Source: Owenweeksia sp965214115 (lineage in GTDB: Bacteria; Bacteroidota; Bacteroidia; Flavobacteriales; Schleiferiaceae). From it: 64,000 nucleotides of DNA. Location: the NCBI GenBank assembly GCA_965214115.1, contig CBDCAU010000004.1, forward strand, positions 1-64,000, read 5' to 3'. Below the pieces are notes generated by a model. It did not search any database. It was not told the origin of the DNA and saw only the letters and a list, made by a program, of their open reading frames with translations. The position numbers and the translations under genes were made by a program. Positions 33,692 to 42,800 of the stretch are shown one piece after another; the stretch's first letter is position 1; every line of letters begins with the position of its first letter.

Positions 33692-36415
33692 TTACTTCAC
33701 CTTCACGTCAAACGTTTTTTTACTGAAGTTGATCCGCCGTTTCTGCTGCTCCATTTCCATTTCCACTTGGCGGGCGCGGTCGGGCAAGATGCTGACTTGC
33801 AAGTTGTTTTGTTTTAAAACCCAACCTTTAGGCAGGGAACTGGGCACTATCCGCACCGTCCACTTGCCGGGCGCGAGTTCCCTAAAACTGAACGAGCCGT
33901 CGGCTTGCGAGTACGTCAGGTATTCTTCGCCTTCATTGTTTTGAACTTTAAGAATCAAAACGGGCAATTTGGCAGTGGTAACCGCCTGTTCCGAAAAATT
34001 GAAATTCACCTTGCCGGCAATTTCGCCGCTGTGAATTACTTTGATTTTCACATAGTTGCGGACTTTGGGCGCCACCGTTACCGCCATAGGCGCAACGGGC
34101 CGCGTGATAACTCCCAAAGGCAGCGATGCCCCGTCAATGTGCAAATAATGCTCGCCCGCTTCCAAATCGTGGAACTCGAACCGCCCTTGCCCATTCACCA
34201 CCATCGACTTGCCGGCCACACTTACGATGATGCCGTCCACGTCGTCCGGCTCGCCGGCCAAATTTCCAATCAACGAATACAGGTTTTTCTTTTTGGAAAT
34301 GGGGGTGTTGAGTTGGTAGGTGTAGCTGGCCCGCACAAAAAAATTGGTCTTTCCCACGGTATTGCGCGCCAGCGCCTTGGAAAACAAAAAAGCGAAACGG
34401 TGCGGCGCGTAGTTCACGTTCAGTTCCAAATCCAGCAGCGCGCGGTCGCGGTTGTAGTCTTCTATCAGATAATCGTTGCGGTAGCTGCCGCGGAAGTTCC
34501 AGTGGTCGTCCAGGCGGAAATCCAACTGGCCGCCGTGGTAGAAATAGCGCCGCGCCTCGGTATCGTAGCGGTTGGTGTAGAGGTATTGGAAAAAAGCACT
34601 GGCGCGCAGCTTGTTCCAGAATGTTTTGGCGGCCTGTCCGCGCAGGCCCACGGTGGTGGCGGTGTTGTCGTCGCTCATTACCAGCAAGTTGCGCGTTTGG
34701 CCCGCGTCGGCGCCCAGTTGGTAGCGCCACGTTTTTTCGGTGAAAGTGTAGCGGTAGCGCAGCAAGTATTCGCGGAAAGAAAATTTCTTGGGATCAAAAC
34801 GGTCTTCGCGGGAGCGGCGCACCAGCCGCAGTTGGGTGCGGATTTTTTGGCTGGCCCGGAAGCTGACCCCGGCGGTGATGTCCTCGGAATACGGCGCCAC
34901 GGTGTAGATGGTGTCTTGCGCGGGGTTGGATTCGTTAAAGGAATGGCCGAGGCTGAAAGTGAAGCGCTCCATCAAATAGCGCAGGGTAGAATTGGCAAAA
35001 AGCGAGTTGGAGAAAAACCCCGGAAAGTGGCGGCTAGCGTAAATCACATTGGAAGAATACTGAAAATTGCCCAGGCGCCCCGAGCTTTGCAAACCGCCGC
35101 CAAGGCCGGAAAGACCATTGCGCGTGCCCACCCCCAATTCGGCAGACAGCAAATGGTCGCCCAGTACAAAACTGTTTTCCGCGCTGCCCAAAATGGCCGG
35201 CCCGCCTTCGTGGTAGGTTTTGTGCAAAACGTTCGCCCTGGTTTTCCATTTATCTGAAAAAGTATAACCGAAAAAGCCCGCCCCCACGGACTGGATATCA
35301 TTTCGGAAGCGCGGCCTGTTATAATAACCACCAAAATGAGCTTGACCCATCGTTTTTGAAACTTCCAGCCCGCGCCCCCAGCGCGCCGTTTCCAGCACGG
35401 GGCTGAGGTTATAGGAGAAATCGCCGGCCCGTATCAAAGTCTCGCGGTTTTCGTCCTTGTTTTGGCGATAGCGATAGGCCGCGTAATATTCATCAAAATT
35501 GCGCGCCCGCGCCAGCGATGCCCGATTGGGGCCGCGCGCTTTGACGTGCAGGTAGTGCTGTTTGTCGTGGGAAATGTGGCCTTTGCCCTCCACCGCAAAC
35601 TGTAGGTTTTGAACGTATCCTTCCTTGGTGTTTACGCCAATGTAAGAGGTTTGCAACGTAAGGGGAAAGCGCAGGTAAGGGTCGGATTTGGTCATTTTGC
35701 TGGGAAAGGCTTTGACCGAAACCCGTTCGTGCAGCGTTTCCAGATTTTCGCATTCTACGATAAGTTCGCTGGCGATGTAAGTGGGGCGCTCGATATTTTC
35801 GGGCACCGGCCGTTTTACGGTAACGCGCACGGCCGAGTCCGGCGCCAGTTCCAACTGCGCAATGCTAACGATGCCGCGCCGCGAGGAGAGGTAGATCATC
35901 TCCGGACAGTTGCCCAGGTTGCGCACCAAAAAATCCACGGCACACTGCTGCCCGCCCACCACGTGCTCGGGCTTGCGCAGCAATTCGGTTTTTAAAAGAT
36001 GCACGTTGGCCACTTCCGTCACCACCGCCTCTTCCACGCGGATGTCGCGCACTTCATCATAAAATTGAAAGAGGATGGTCTTTTCGCCCACTTCGCAGGT
36101 GCGGTCTATTTCCATTAAAAAAGTAATGGAACGCCGCTCGCCCGGCGCCAGCGATACAGACCTGAGGGAAGAAAGGAACTTCCAGCCTGCGGGTTTGTCC
36201 ACGCTGATTTGGTAGTCCAGCGGGTGCGGATATTCGTTGGAAAGTTCCAGAATAAAAGTCTCGAACTTGCCGGGCGTCACCACTTTGGGGGCGCGGATGG
36301 CCACTACGAGCCTGTCCCGGTCTTTGTCTTTTTTGTCGGAGCCAGGGTGCGCCGCCCATCCCGTTTTCCAAAAGAGGACCAGCGCCAAAAGCCAGATGTA
36401 TCTGGCATTATTCAT
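33692..36415 (-). CDS. Usher-like outer-membrane protein, 907 aa
   Basis: Signal peptide (about 1-22); two N-terminal Ig-like domains (about 35-240; for example APGERRSITFLMEIDRTCEVG); a central region of about 450 residues made of alternating aromatic/charged strands such as YRYTFTEKTWRYQLGADAG and LRASAFFQYLYTNRYDTE, as expected for a large beta-barrel; then two carboxypeptidase-regulatory-like domains (DGIIVSVAGKSMVVNGQGRF, then FSFRELAPGKWTVRIVPSSLPKG). This architecture with a downstream barrel plus small beta domains resembles ushers of chaperone/usher systems. Its start overlaps the end of the PapD-like gene by 8 bases. Family assignment is an inference from architecture and context. 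Confidence 0.6.
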   Translation of the reverse strand: MNNARYIWLLALVLFWKTGWAAHPGSDKKDKDRDRLVVAIRAPKVVTPGKFETFILELSNEYPHPLDYQISVDKPAGWKFLSSLRSVSLAPGERRSITFLMEIDRTCEVGEKTILFQFYDEVRDIRVEEAVVTEVANVHLLKTELLRKPEHVVGGQQCAVDFLVRNLGNCPEMIYLSSRRGIVSIAQLELAPDSAVRVTVKRPVPENIERPTYIASELIVECENLETLHERVSVKAFPSKMTKSDPYLRFPLTLQTSYIGVNTKEGYVQNLQFAVEGKGHISHDKQHYLHVKARGPNRASLARARNFDEYYAAYRYRQNKDENRETLIRAGDFSYNLSPVLETARWGRGLEVSKTMGQAHFGGYYNRPRFRNDIQSVGAGFFGYTFSDKWKTRANVLHKTYHEGGPAILGSAENSFVLGDHLLSAELGVGTRNGLSGLGGGLQSSGRLGNFQYSSNVIYASRHFPGFFSNSLFANSTLRYLMERFTFSLGHSFNESNPAQDTIYTVAPYSEDITAGVSFRASQKIRTQLRLVRRSREDRFDPKKFSFREYLLRYRYTFTEKTWRYQLGADAGQTRNLLVMSDDNTATTVGLRGQAAKTFWNKLRASAFFQYLYTNRYDTEARRYFYHGGQLDFRLDDHWNFRGSYRNDYLIEDYNRDRALLDLELNVNYAPHRFAFLFSKALARNTVGKTNFFVRASYTYQLNTPISKKKNLYSLIGNLAGEPDDVDGIIVSVAGKSMVVNGQGRFEFHDLEAGEHYLHIDGASLPLGVITRPVAPMAVTVAPKVRNYVKIKVIHSGEIAGKVNFNFSEQAVTTAKLPVLILKVQNNEGEEYLTYSQADGSFSFRELAPGKWTVRIVPSSLPKGWVLKQNNLQVSILPDRARQVEMEMEQQKRRINFSKKTFDVKVK

Positions 36416-37190
36416 CCACTTGTAAATTCATTGTTACGCCAAAAAGGTTGGCGTTTCCGCAATCGGCCACCACCACGCCTTGATATTTGCCGCGCCGCAA
36501 ATTGCCCAGCGGCACTACAAAGGCGCGGCATTGGCCGGGGTACAACTTGCTGGGCTGCGCTTTTTGGGTGGCGATCAGTTCGCCCGTTTCATCATAAATT
36601 TCGAGGTTCAGCTTGGGCACCACCATCTTGTCGCCGCCGTTTTGCAGGGTTACGTTCAGGCTGCGCTTTTCCAGCATCACGTCCACGTTGGCAAAGTCCA
36701 CCGTGGCCTCGTTGCTGCTGCCCACGTTGGTGATCAGTTGGATGGCGTAGCGGATATTGGAATTGACGCTCACGCCAAACCGCATACTGGCCGTGTCGAT
36801 AGGGCGCTTGACTTCCACCATCAAAAGGCTCCAAAAAGAACCCGCCAAATCTTCGTTGGGCAGGCGGATGTCGTAGCGCAGCGGGAATTCTTCGCCCGGC
36901 TGCAATATTTTTTCTTCGGTGCTCAGGCGTATCCATCCGGCGTTGCTGCGCTGGGTGGTGCCGGGGTCCACGTACTGATTGTCGTTCTCGCAGTCCACCA
37001 TTAGGTCGCGGAAATAAATTTCGAGGCGCTCGGGCTGGTCGCCCACGTTTTTGATGTAGATCACGCCTTTGTCTTCTTTGGCGCCCACCATTTCGTGCAC
37101 GTGGGTCAGGCCGTTGGTTATCAATACCGAGGCATCGCACCAAAAGGCCGTGCCGATGCTCAACAGCAGGAGGGGGAGTAATTTTTTCAT
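36408..37190 (-). CDS. PapD-like periplasmic chaperone candidate, 260 aa
   Basis: Signal peptide (about 1-20), then two beta-sandwich domains. The first has GVIYIKNVGDQPERLEIYF and ILQPGEEFPLRYDIRLPNEDLAGSFWSLLMVEVKR, similar in layout to PapD-type chaperones (and to the DUF916 domain of Gram-positive WxL systems); the second begins near VTLQNGGDKMVVPKLNLEIYD and ends RGKYQGVVVADCGNANLFGVTMNLQV. A proposed role is holding the small secreted subunits in the periplasm until the usher exports them. It overlaps the usher-like gene by 8 bases. Confidence 0.6.
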   Translation of the reverse strand: MKKLLPLLLLSIGTAFWCDASVLITNGLTHVHEMVGAKEDKGVIYIKNVGDQPERLEIYFRDLMVDCENDNQYVDPGTTQRSNAGWIRLSTEEKILQPGEEFPLRYDIRLPNEDLAGSFWSLLMVEVKRPIDTASMRFGVSVNSNIRYAIQLITNVGSSNEATVDFANVDVMLEKRSLNVTLQNGGDKMVVPKLNLEIYDETGELIATQKAQPSKLYPGQCRAFVVPLGNLRRGKYQGVVVADCGNANLFGVTMNLQVDE

Positions 37191-37295
37191 TATTTTTTAG
37201 ATGTGATTTTTATTTAAAAAAACCGGAAGGCCATAACTGTCCTTCCGGTTTCAGGGGTTTTTCCACGCCCTAAGGCGGGCCGGAAAGGGGAGTGA

Positions 37296-37874
37296 TTAGT
37301 TGTCGGAAATGGTGTAAGTGATGGAAACCGTGGTCTGGTCATCCGCGTCAAGGTTGGCATACTGGCCACCACCGCCGGTCAGCGAGAGGGCATAAACCAA
37401 CTGGTGGCCGTTGTTCACGCCATCGTCGGTATAGGCGCTGCCAATGTTCGTTACCACGTCTTGGTCGCTGGCGGTAAGGGTTACCGCACCTGCGCCTGTA
37501 CCCAACGTCCCGTCGCCGGTGCCGGCATACGTTAGGGCAGTCACCGTCAGCGAAATACCGCCCGGCATTGTACCCGCCGAAATTTTGGCGGTAACGTCGC
37601 GGGTGGGGTTGTTGGCCGTGCTGATGATGGAAGAGTAGTTCATCCACAGCGTGCTGTCCGACTGGTCGGAGAAGTCCACGGGGTCACCCGCTTCGGTGGG
37701 TGCGTCTGGGCCCAAGGTGATGTCGTTGACGCCGGCAGGGCCTTCAATGTCCACTAATGCTACTTCATCCACTTGGATGGTAACATCGTGCACGTCGTCA
37801 TCGTCATCTTGGGCAAAGGCGGCGGAGGAAAATCCCAGGCCGGCGGCGAGAAGTATGAAATTGAGTTTCTTCAT
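37296..37874 (-). CDS. Secreted fibre-subunit-like protein A, 192 aa
   Basis: Signal peptide (AAFAQ end) followed by an acidic linker and a single beta-rich domain with many Thr/Gly/Ala. Shared motifs with protein C (38830-39447): VALVDIEG, PTEAGDP, STLWMNYSS, GTLGTGAG, TLTASDQD, NGHQLVYAL and the C-terminal YTISDN. This matches what is expected of a pilin-like subunit with a conserved C-terminal strand. A promoter and a 5' hairpin lie upstream (37961-37991, 37920-37955). 105 bases to the PapD-like gene downstream. Confidence 0.65.
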   Translation of the reverse strand: MKKLNFILLAAGLGFSSAAFAQDDDDDVHDVTIQVDEVALVDIEGPAGVNDITLGPDAPTEAGDPVDFSDQSDSTLWMNYSSIISTANNPTRDVTAKISAGTMPGGISLTVTALTYAGTGDGTLGTGAGAVTLTASDQDVVTNIGSAYTDDGVNNGHQLVYALSLTGGGGQYANLDADDQTTVSITYTISDN

Positions 37875-37919
37875 TTTGAGTAGAGCGTATTAAATTAAAA
37901 AATTAGAGTTCAAAAAAGT

Positions 37920-37955
37920 GATGGTTTATCCGAAAACCGTTTTCATCAAACCATC
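37920..37955 (-). promoter_or_regulatory. Hairpin at the predicted 5' end of the subunit A transcript
   Basis: Outer arms GATGGTTT/AAACCATC and inner arms GAAAAC/GTTTTC form a double stem with one-base loop. It begins where the RNA from the promoter at 37961-37991 would start, so the message would carry a stem-loop at its very 5' end. Confidence 0.6.
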
Positions 37956-37960
37956 GAGGG

Positions 37961-37991
37961 CAAACATAAGGTTGTAGGAAATATCTCGCAA
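37961..37991 (-). promoter_or_regulatory. Bacteroidota-type promoter upstream of subunit A
   Basis: On the minus strand: TTG (37989-37991), a 20-base spacer and TATGTTTG (37961-37968). This is the same -7 box as at 49004-49011. It would drive subunit A, the chaperone and the usher genes. Confidence 0.5.
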
Positions 37992-38138
37992 TACTTTCAT
38001 AACGGTTTGATTTTGATGGCATTGAAAATTGACGCGATTGAAATATTCCCAGTGGACATTCCGATTATCGTCAGATTTTCGGGATATGCTTCTTCGATTA
38101 GATGTTGCAACATTCATTTCGGCGGGCTTGAGATGGCA

Positions 38139-38642
38139 TCATTCCCCGTAAAGGGTATAAATGATTTCGGTCTGGTAATCATCCACCGGCACGGTAAGGC
38201 TGATGCCCTCCACTTTGAACTGCAATTCGATGGCCGACACCTCGCCGGTCCCCACGATGAAATCCTGTTCCACGGAGCTGACCTGAAGATAGCCGTTGTA
38301 GGAAGTGCCCGCGTCCACGCCCGTGCAAGAAGGGCAGGGGTTGCCGTTGCTGGTGCGCTTTACGAAGGCGGTCAGCCCCGTCGGCCAGTTCAGGTCGCTG
38401 CGGCTCACAGTTATTTTCCATTGCTGCGCGTCCTGCACGTTGCGGATGTCCAGCTCATTGAAATCGGTGCTGGTTTCCAAGAGGTTGTTCAGATTTTCGC
38501 CCGCTTCCTCCGGCGTGTTCAAATCTGAGGCATCTACCGTTTCGGCCCACGTTTGCACTTGGCTTACTACGAGTTGCGCGCGGAGTTGGCTGCCCGTGAT
38601 TAAGAGAAAGAGGAGTAGGGAGTAGGGAGTGAAGAGCTTCAT
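38139..38642 (-). CDS. Secreted fibre-subunit-like protein B, 167 aa
   Basis: Signal peptide (hydrophobic about 6-18, SQLRAQ), then a small beta-rich domain with SRSDLNWPTGLTAFVKRTS, a CPSC pair and a C-terminal strand TVPVDDYQTEIIYTLYGE. It differs in sequence from subunits A and C but has similar size, export and a Tyr-Thr-containing last strand. The ATG at 38642 is preferred to an in-frame TTG six codons upstream. Function is inferred from position. Confidence 0.6.
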   Translation of the reverse strand: MKLFTPYSLLLFLLITGSQLRAQLVVSQVQTWAETVDASDLNTPEEAGENLNNLLETSTDFNELDIRNVQDAQQWKITVSRSDLNWPTGLTAFVKRTSNGNPCPSCTGVDAGTSYNGYLQVSSVEQDFIVGTGEVSAIELQFKVEGISLTVPVDDYQTEIIYTLYGE

Positions 38643-38689
38643 TTTTTTGATCGTGAACAATGAATAGGTAGTTGTGAATAGTGAATAAG

Positions 38690-38746
38690 TAATTTGGTAA
38701 TTGGTAATTGGTAATTGGTAATTGGTAATTGGTAATTGGTAATTTG
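38690..38746. repeat. Tandem heptamer repeat (TAATTGG)n
   Basis: Six perfect copies of TAATTGG (38698-38739), flanked by one-base variants TAATTTGG and TAATTTG. It lies between subunits C and B. It is followed to 38826 by degenerate AATTACAACTGA-type repeats related to those at 47870-47935 and 56860-56935. Confidence 0.9.
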
Positions 38747-38829
38747 AATCAATCGTGAAAATTACAGGATTACTAATTACAACTGAATTACAACTGAATT
38801 ACAAAGAGTTACCATTGAATTACTTCTTC

Positions 38830-39447
38830 CTAATTATCTATGATGGTATAAATCACGCTCACCGTCTCGGCTTCATTTTCGATCACCGAAAAATCGCCGG
38901 CCGTGAAATGCAGTTCGTAAGTGATTTGGTGGCCGTTGCCCGCGCCGATTCCCGTGAAAGCCCCGCCGATGCCCGTAATCAAATCCTGCGCGCTGGTGCT
39001 CAGCGTCACTTTCCCGCTCACGGGATTTCCCAACGTGCCGCCCCCGCTGCCGAAAGCACTGCCCGCGCTGGCCAGCAAGTCAAAACCGCTGGGCATCGCG
39101 CTGCCCGACAAAAAATTCACCTGCACCTTCCGCAAAATGGCCAAAGGCACGGCGCTGGAATAGTTGATCCATATCGTGGAATTGGTGCTGAGCGGGTTGC
39201 TGCCCAGGCCCGCGCCCGCTTCGGTAGGCAGCGGCGGATCCAGCGACAGCGTCAATCCGCCGCCCGTATTTTCCAGATCCAACAGGGCGATGCTCTGGAT
39301 TTCCACCTCAAAAGTGGTGTGGGTGCTCAGGCTGTAAGTGGGATTGACGGGCTGCGAGAAAGCCGCCATCGCCGACAGGCAAATCAGCAGGAAAACCAGA
39401 ACCGCCCGCGTGTCTTTGGCTTTTATTTTTCGAAAATTTTTTTTCAT
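38830..39447 (-). CDS. Secreted fibre-subunit-like protein C, 205 aa
   Basis: Signal anchor or signal peptide (about 15-32, AAFSQ) after a Lys-rich start, then a beta-rich domain paralogous to protein A: IALLDLEN, PTEAGAG, STIWINYSS, GGTLGNPV, TLSTSAQDLITGIGGAF, NGHQITYEL and the C-terminal VIYTIIDN. Two paralogous subunits with identical end motifs suggest a polymer made of more than one pilin type. ATG start at 39447. Confidence 0.65.
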   Translation of the reverse strand: MKKNFRKIKAKDTRAVLVFLLICLSAMAAFSQPVNPTYSLSTHTTFEVEIQSIALLDLENTGGGLTLSLDPPLPTEAGAGLGSNPLSTNSTIWINYSSAVPLAILRKVQVNFLSGSAMPSGFDLLASAGSAFGSGGGTLGNPVSGKVTLSTSAQDLITGIGGAFTGIGAGNGHQITYELHFTAGDFSVIENEAETVSVIYTIIDN

Positions 39448-39825
39448 ATCGTCTTCGCAATTTTACCTTTCCATACCAAAATCCCATTGGGATTTTCTTC
39501 ACTACGGAAAAACCAAAGGCCAGCATTTCTTCCGTGGCGCGACTCCTCTCCTCGCTCGCGAGGAGGGGTGAAAATTCCGACTTTCTTAAGTCATCGGAAT
39601 TTTCGGGGTGGTGGTTGTCTTCTTGGTTTTCAATTTCTTTATGTATAAAATCTTGCACGCAACCACCCCTATCGCTAAAACGATTTTCCCCTCCATTTTA
39701 AGGAGGGGAACTGGGCCGCACCGCCGAGCCAACGTGATGAAAAACTTCAAGACCTTCCTAATTATAACCATAACTCGATAACAATCCATTACCAATTACC
39801 TAATTTCAATCCTTTGGGATGGTCA
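39448..39825. other. Repeat-containing intergenic region
   Basis: No gene. It contains a palindromic CCTCTCCTCGCTCGCGAGGAGGGG-type hairpin (about 39546-39569), a CCCCTCC...GGAGGGG hairpin near 39688-39709, and TAACAATCCATTACCAATTACC-like simple repeats. Confidence 0.55.
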
Positions 39826-39858
39826 AAACCTTGGAGGTTTTGGAAACCTCCAAGGTTT
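39826..39858. terminator. 15-bp perfect inverted repeat after the giant surface-protein gene
   Basis: AAACCTTGGAGGTTT, a TGG loop and its exact reverse complement AAACCTCCAAGGTTT. It begins 2 bases after the stop codon of the 1539-aa gene on the minus strand and could stop transcription before the subunit genes. Confidence 0.7.
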
Positions 39859-39859
39859 G

Positions 39860-42800
39860 CTACCTCGTCTTCCCAATCTTCTCCGTAAACCGTTCCCCGC
39901 GCGCTTCCATCATAAAAATGTAAATGCCTTTGGGCAGATTGCCAGTTTGAATCGAATGGCGGTGGCCGCTGCCTTCCTCAAAACTGCCGCGCCGCAAAAT
40001 TTTCCCGCCCAAATCCACCAGTTGCCAATCGCCTTCCACTATGTCTTTGCGCGTGGTCACCAGCAGTTCGCTGTCGCGGAAAAAGGCCGTAAAAGGATTG
40101 CCTTCGCCTTCGCGCTTTTCAAAATAATCCCGACCAAAATGCAGCACGAAGCGGTCGGGGAAACTCGCATCTTGCTGGTATTCATACGGTTGGTCGTTGA
40201 TAATGTGCCATTTCTCGGTTTTCAAATCTTCTAAATAGACTGTCCAACTTGGCGGCGTTTCCACGGCTTCGATGGTGAGGAAATCGCCGTCGCCGGCGCG
40301 CACGCCCAGCCGCACACTGTCTTCCCCGTAAGGGAAATCACGGGCGGCAATGGCCAGCCGCTCGCCGCCTTTTTCGGTATAAACCGCGCCCACGTCTTTG
40401 TAATAAGTGAACAGCTTGCGGATGTCTTTTTGCGGATTGAAATCCTCTGGCGCGCCGTTTTCAAAACGGAGAATCGTCTCGTCCTTCTTGTTTGAATTTT
40501 GATGGACGGTGCGGATGTACAATTGGTTGTCGGTGCTTTTATACACGTTGCCGATGCCAGCGGCGCAGGTGTTGGGCCGGTCGGCATCATCCAAAGTGAA
40601 AGTGCGGCCCACGTTGACCGAGCCTTGCCCGCCCGCCGTGGAAGTCTGAACGTAAAATCCCTGAAAAGGAGCAACATAGCGCATCAAACCTAAAGTGCCG
40701 CTTCCGCTGGAATAGACGGCAAAAGTGGAATTGTCAGCATCCCAAACGTGATAGCCGCCCGCGATGCCCGCCGCCGACAGACCTTTGTCCACGGCATCCC
40801 AATCCAAAACGGAGGGGAACGGATTGGCCACCAAATTCCAGCCGCCGTTGTTTTCGTTCACCGCTTGGTTGACCGTGCCGTCGTTCAAAGTTCCCGATAC
40901 GGAAACCGTCCACGGCGCGCTGTAAAATCCGGAGCTTTCATCCAGATATAAATTCCAGCCTTTGGAGCCGTCAAAATTTTCGGAGCCATCGGTGGCGGTG
41001 CGCCAAGTGCCGAAAGCATTGGTGGCGCCAAAGCCGATATCACCGCCGTTGTTGGCACTGGGGTCGTACCACCACAAATTGCAATAATGGCAGGAGTCCA
41101 GCGAATTCCCGCCAAGGGGAAACTGCAAAAAGCCGTTGCCATTTTCAAAAGCGAAATCGTCGAAATGGGTGTCGGAAAAAGGCGAACCGATATGGTGCCA
41201 GCCTTCCTGTTCGATGTATTGCTGGTAAGTGGCGGCCACGGGCGGGCCGTGATATTGGCCGAAGCCGGTGGCGTCAGCCTCCAAAATAAAATCGCCACCG
41301 AAATCATCAAAGTCATCGGCGGCCAAGCAGGCATCCGGCTTCACCGCCAGCACCGCGCCGCCCAAAGTGGAAACCGTGGTCACTTGTGCCGCTTCGTCTA
41401 TCCTGGCCGTGTCGCCAGCCAAAATCAGCAAATCTTTGAGGGTATCGCCCGCATCATCGGAAGGGGCGTGGGGATTTAAGATAGAAAGCCCGCCGCGCCA
41501 TTCCGTGCCGTCCCAAACAATGAGGCCCCATTGGCCAAAGGTGAAAAACTGCGTGCCGTCAAAATCGTAATCGCCGACGTAAACCGAATCGCCATTGAGC
41601 AAGGTTTTGGAAAGTTTCACGATTTCGAGGTGGGTGGAAAAGTTGGCATCGTCGGCCACCAGCAACACTTCGTCAATGTTCCCGTAAGGAAACCAAGCGT
41701 CTAGCGAATCTTTGGGGACGGCAATCTGCACGGAATCGATACTGCCCGTTTCCACGATTTTCCAAGTGCGCTGCAATTTGTCCACGATGCCGCTGGGCAA
41801 ATCCGAGTTAGAGGCTTCGGCGGCCAGCGGTTCATCATCGTTTCCCCACAGCAAATAGCTGTAGTCGCTGGAAAAATTGGCCGTGTTGGCTGGGTTGGTG
41901 GCGGCGATGCTGCCGAGGCCCATCTGCACCAGCGCGTCCGTGTTTTCCGATCGGGATTGCTTTTGCGAAAGCTGGGAGAGCGCATCGGTGGCGAGGCCCG
42001 CAATGTCATTGTTATAGCCGTTGTTGGCGGAATGATCCCACAAAATAGTGGCATTGTTGGAGGCGATATAATCATCGCTCAGGGTGAGTCCGTATTTGAG
42101 GGCGAGGTAGCTTTCCAGCCCTTCGCGCTCGCTGGCGGTCAGCGCCTTTTGGTGGTAGTAGATGATTTCGGAAACTTCGCCGTCGAATTCCTCGCCACTT
42201 CCCACGTCCTCGTTGGGCGGAAACTGGCTGGAAGCGTCGATTTCGCCTATGCCCACGTCGCCGCTGTGGCTGGGAAAATCTTGGTAGGCATCATAGTCCG
42301 CCATCGAAAAAGTGCCGTTCAGATACCCGTACCAATCGGTGGCGCCGCCATCATATACAAAGCTGGCCACATAAACGGTGTTGGCGCTTATGGGAGTGGA
42401 ATCATCATCGTCCGCACTACTGCGCCAGTGGTTGAAGTGCAGTTCGCTGTTTTCCAAATACATATTCATCCCGTGGGTGCCGCCGCCTTCTTCGTAAATC
42501 AACTGGCGGGTGGTGATGTCCGCCCCCGTTTTGAAAACGATGCAGTAGGATTTGGCGGTGGAGCTGGAGGTGTTCACGTTGCTGGCATCGTTCATCGTCA
42601 GTCCGTCAGTGTTCAGAAAATCGATGGCGGGGTTAAAATTGAAAGCGTTTACCTTATAATGCGGGTCGGTGCCGATGTCAAAAAAATTGTTGCCGCCGTT
42701 GGACTGGTCGTACCAGTCGGTGATGTCGCCACCATCGGTGGTAGTGTTGGTGCCAGCGTTGGCTTTCAGCCAAAAAGAAACATTGTCCAGCACCACCCCG

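Noticed and set aside
33905..35257. 450-codon plus-strand frame inside the usher-like gene
   Set aside because: The translation is Val/Gln/Arg-rich and repetitive; the minus-strand frame has a signal peptide, recognisable domains and an operon context.
37926..38117. 63-codon minus-strand frame upstream of subunit A
   Set aside because: It covers the predicted promoter and 5' hairpin, and its translation shows no protein family feature.
38698..38739. Replication-origin-type iterons
   Set aside because: The heptamers are too short and purely tandem, with no DnaA boxes or rep gene nearby.
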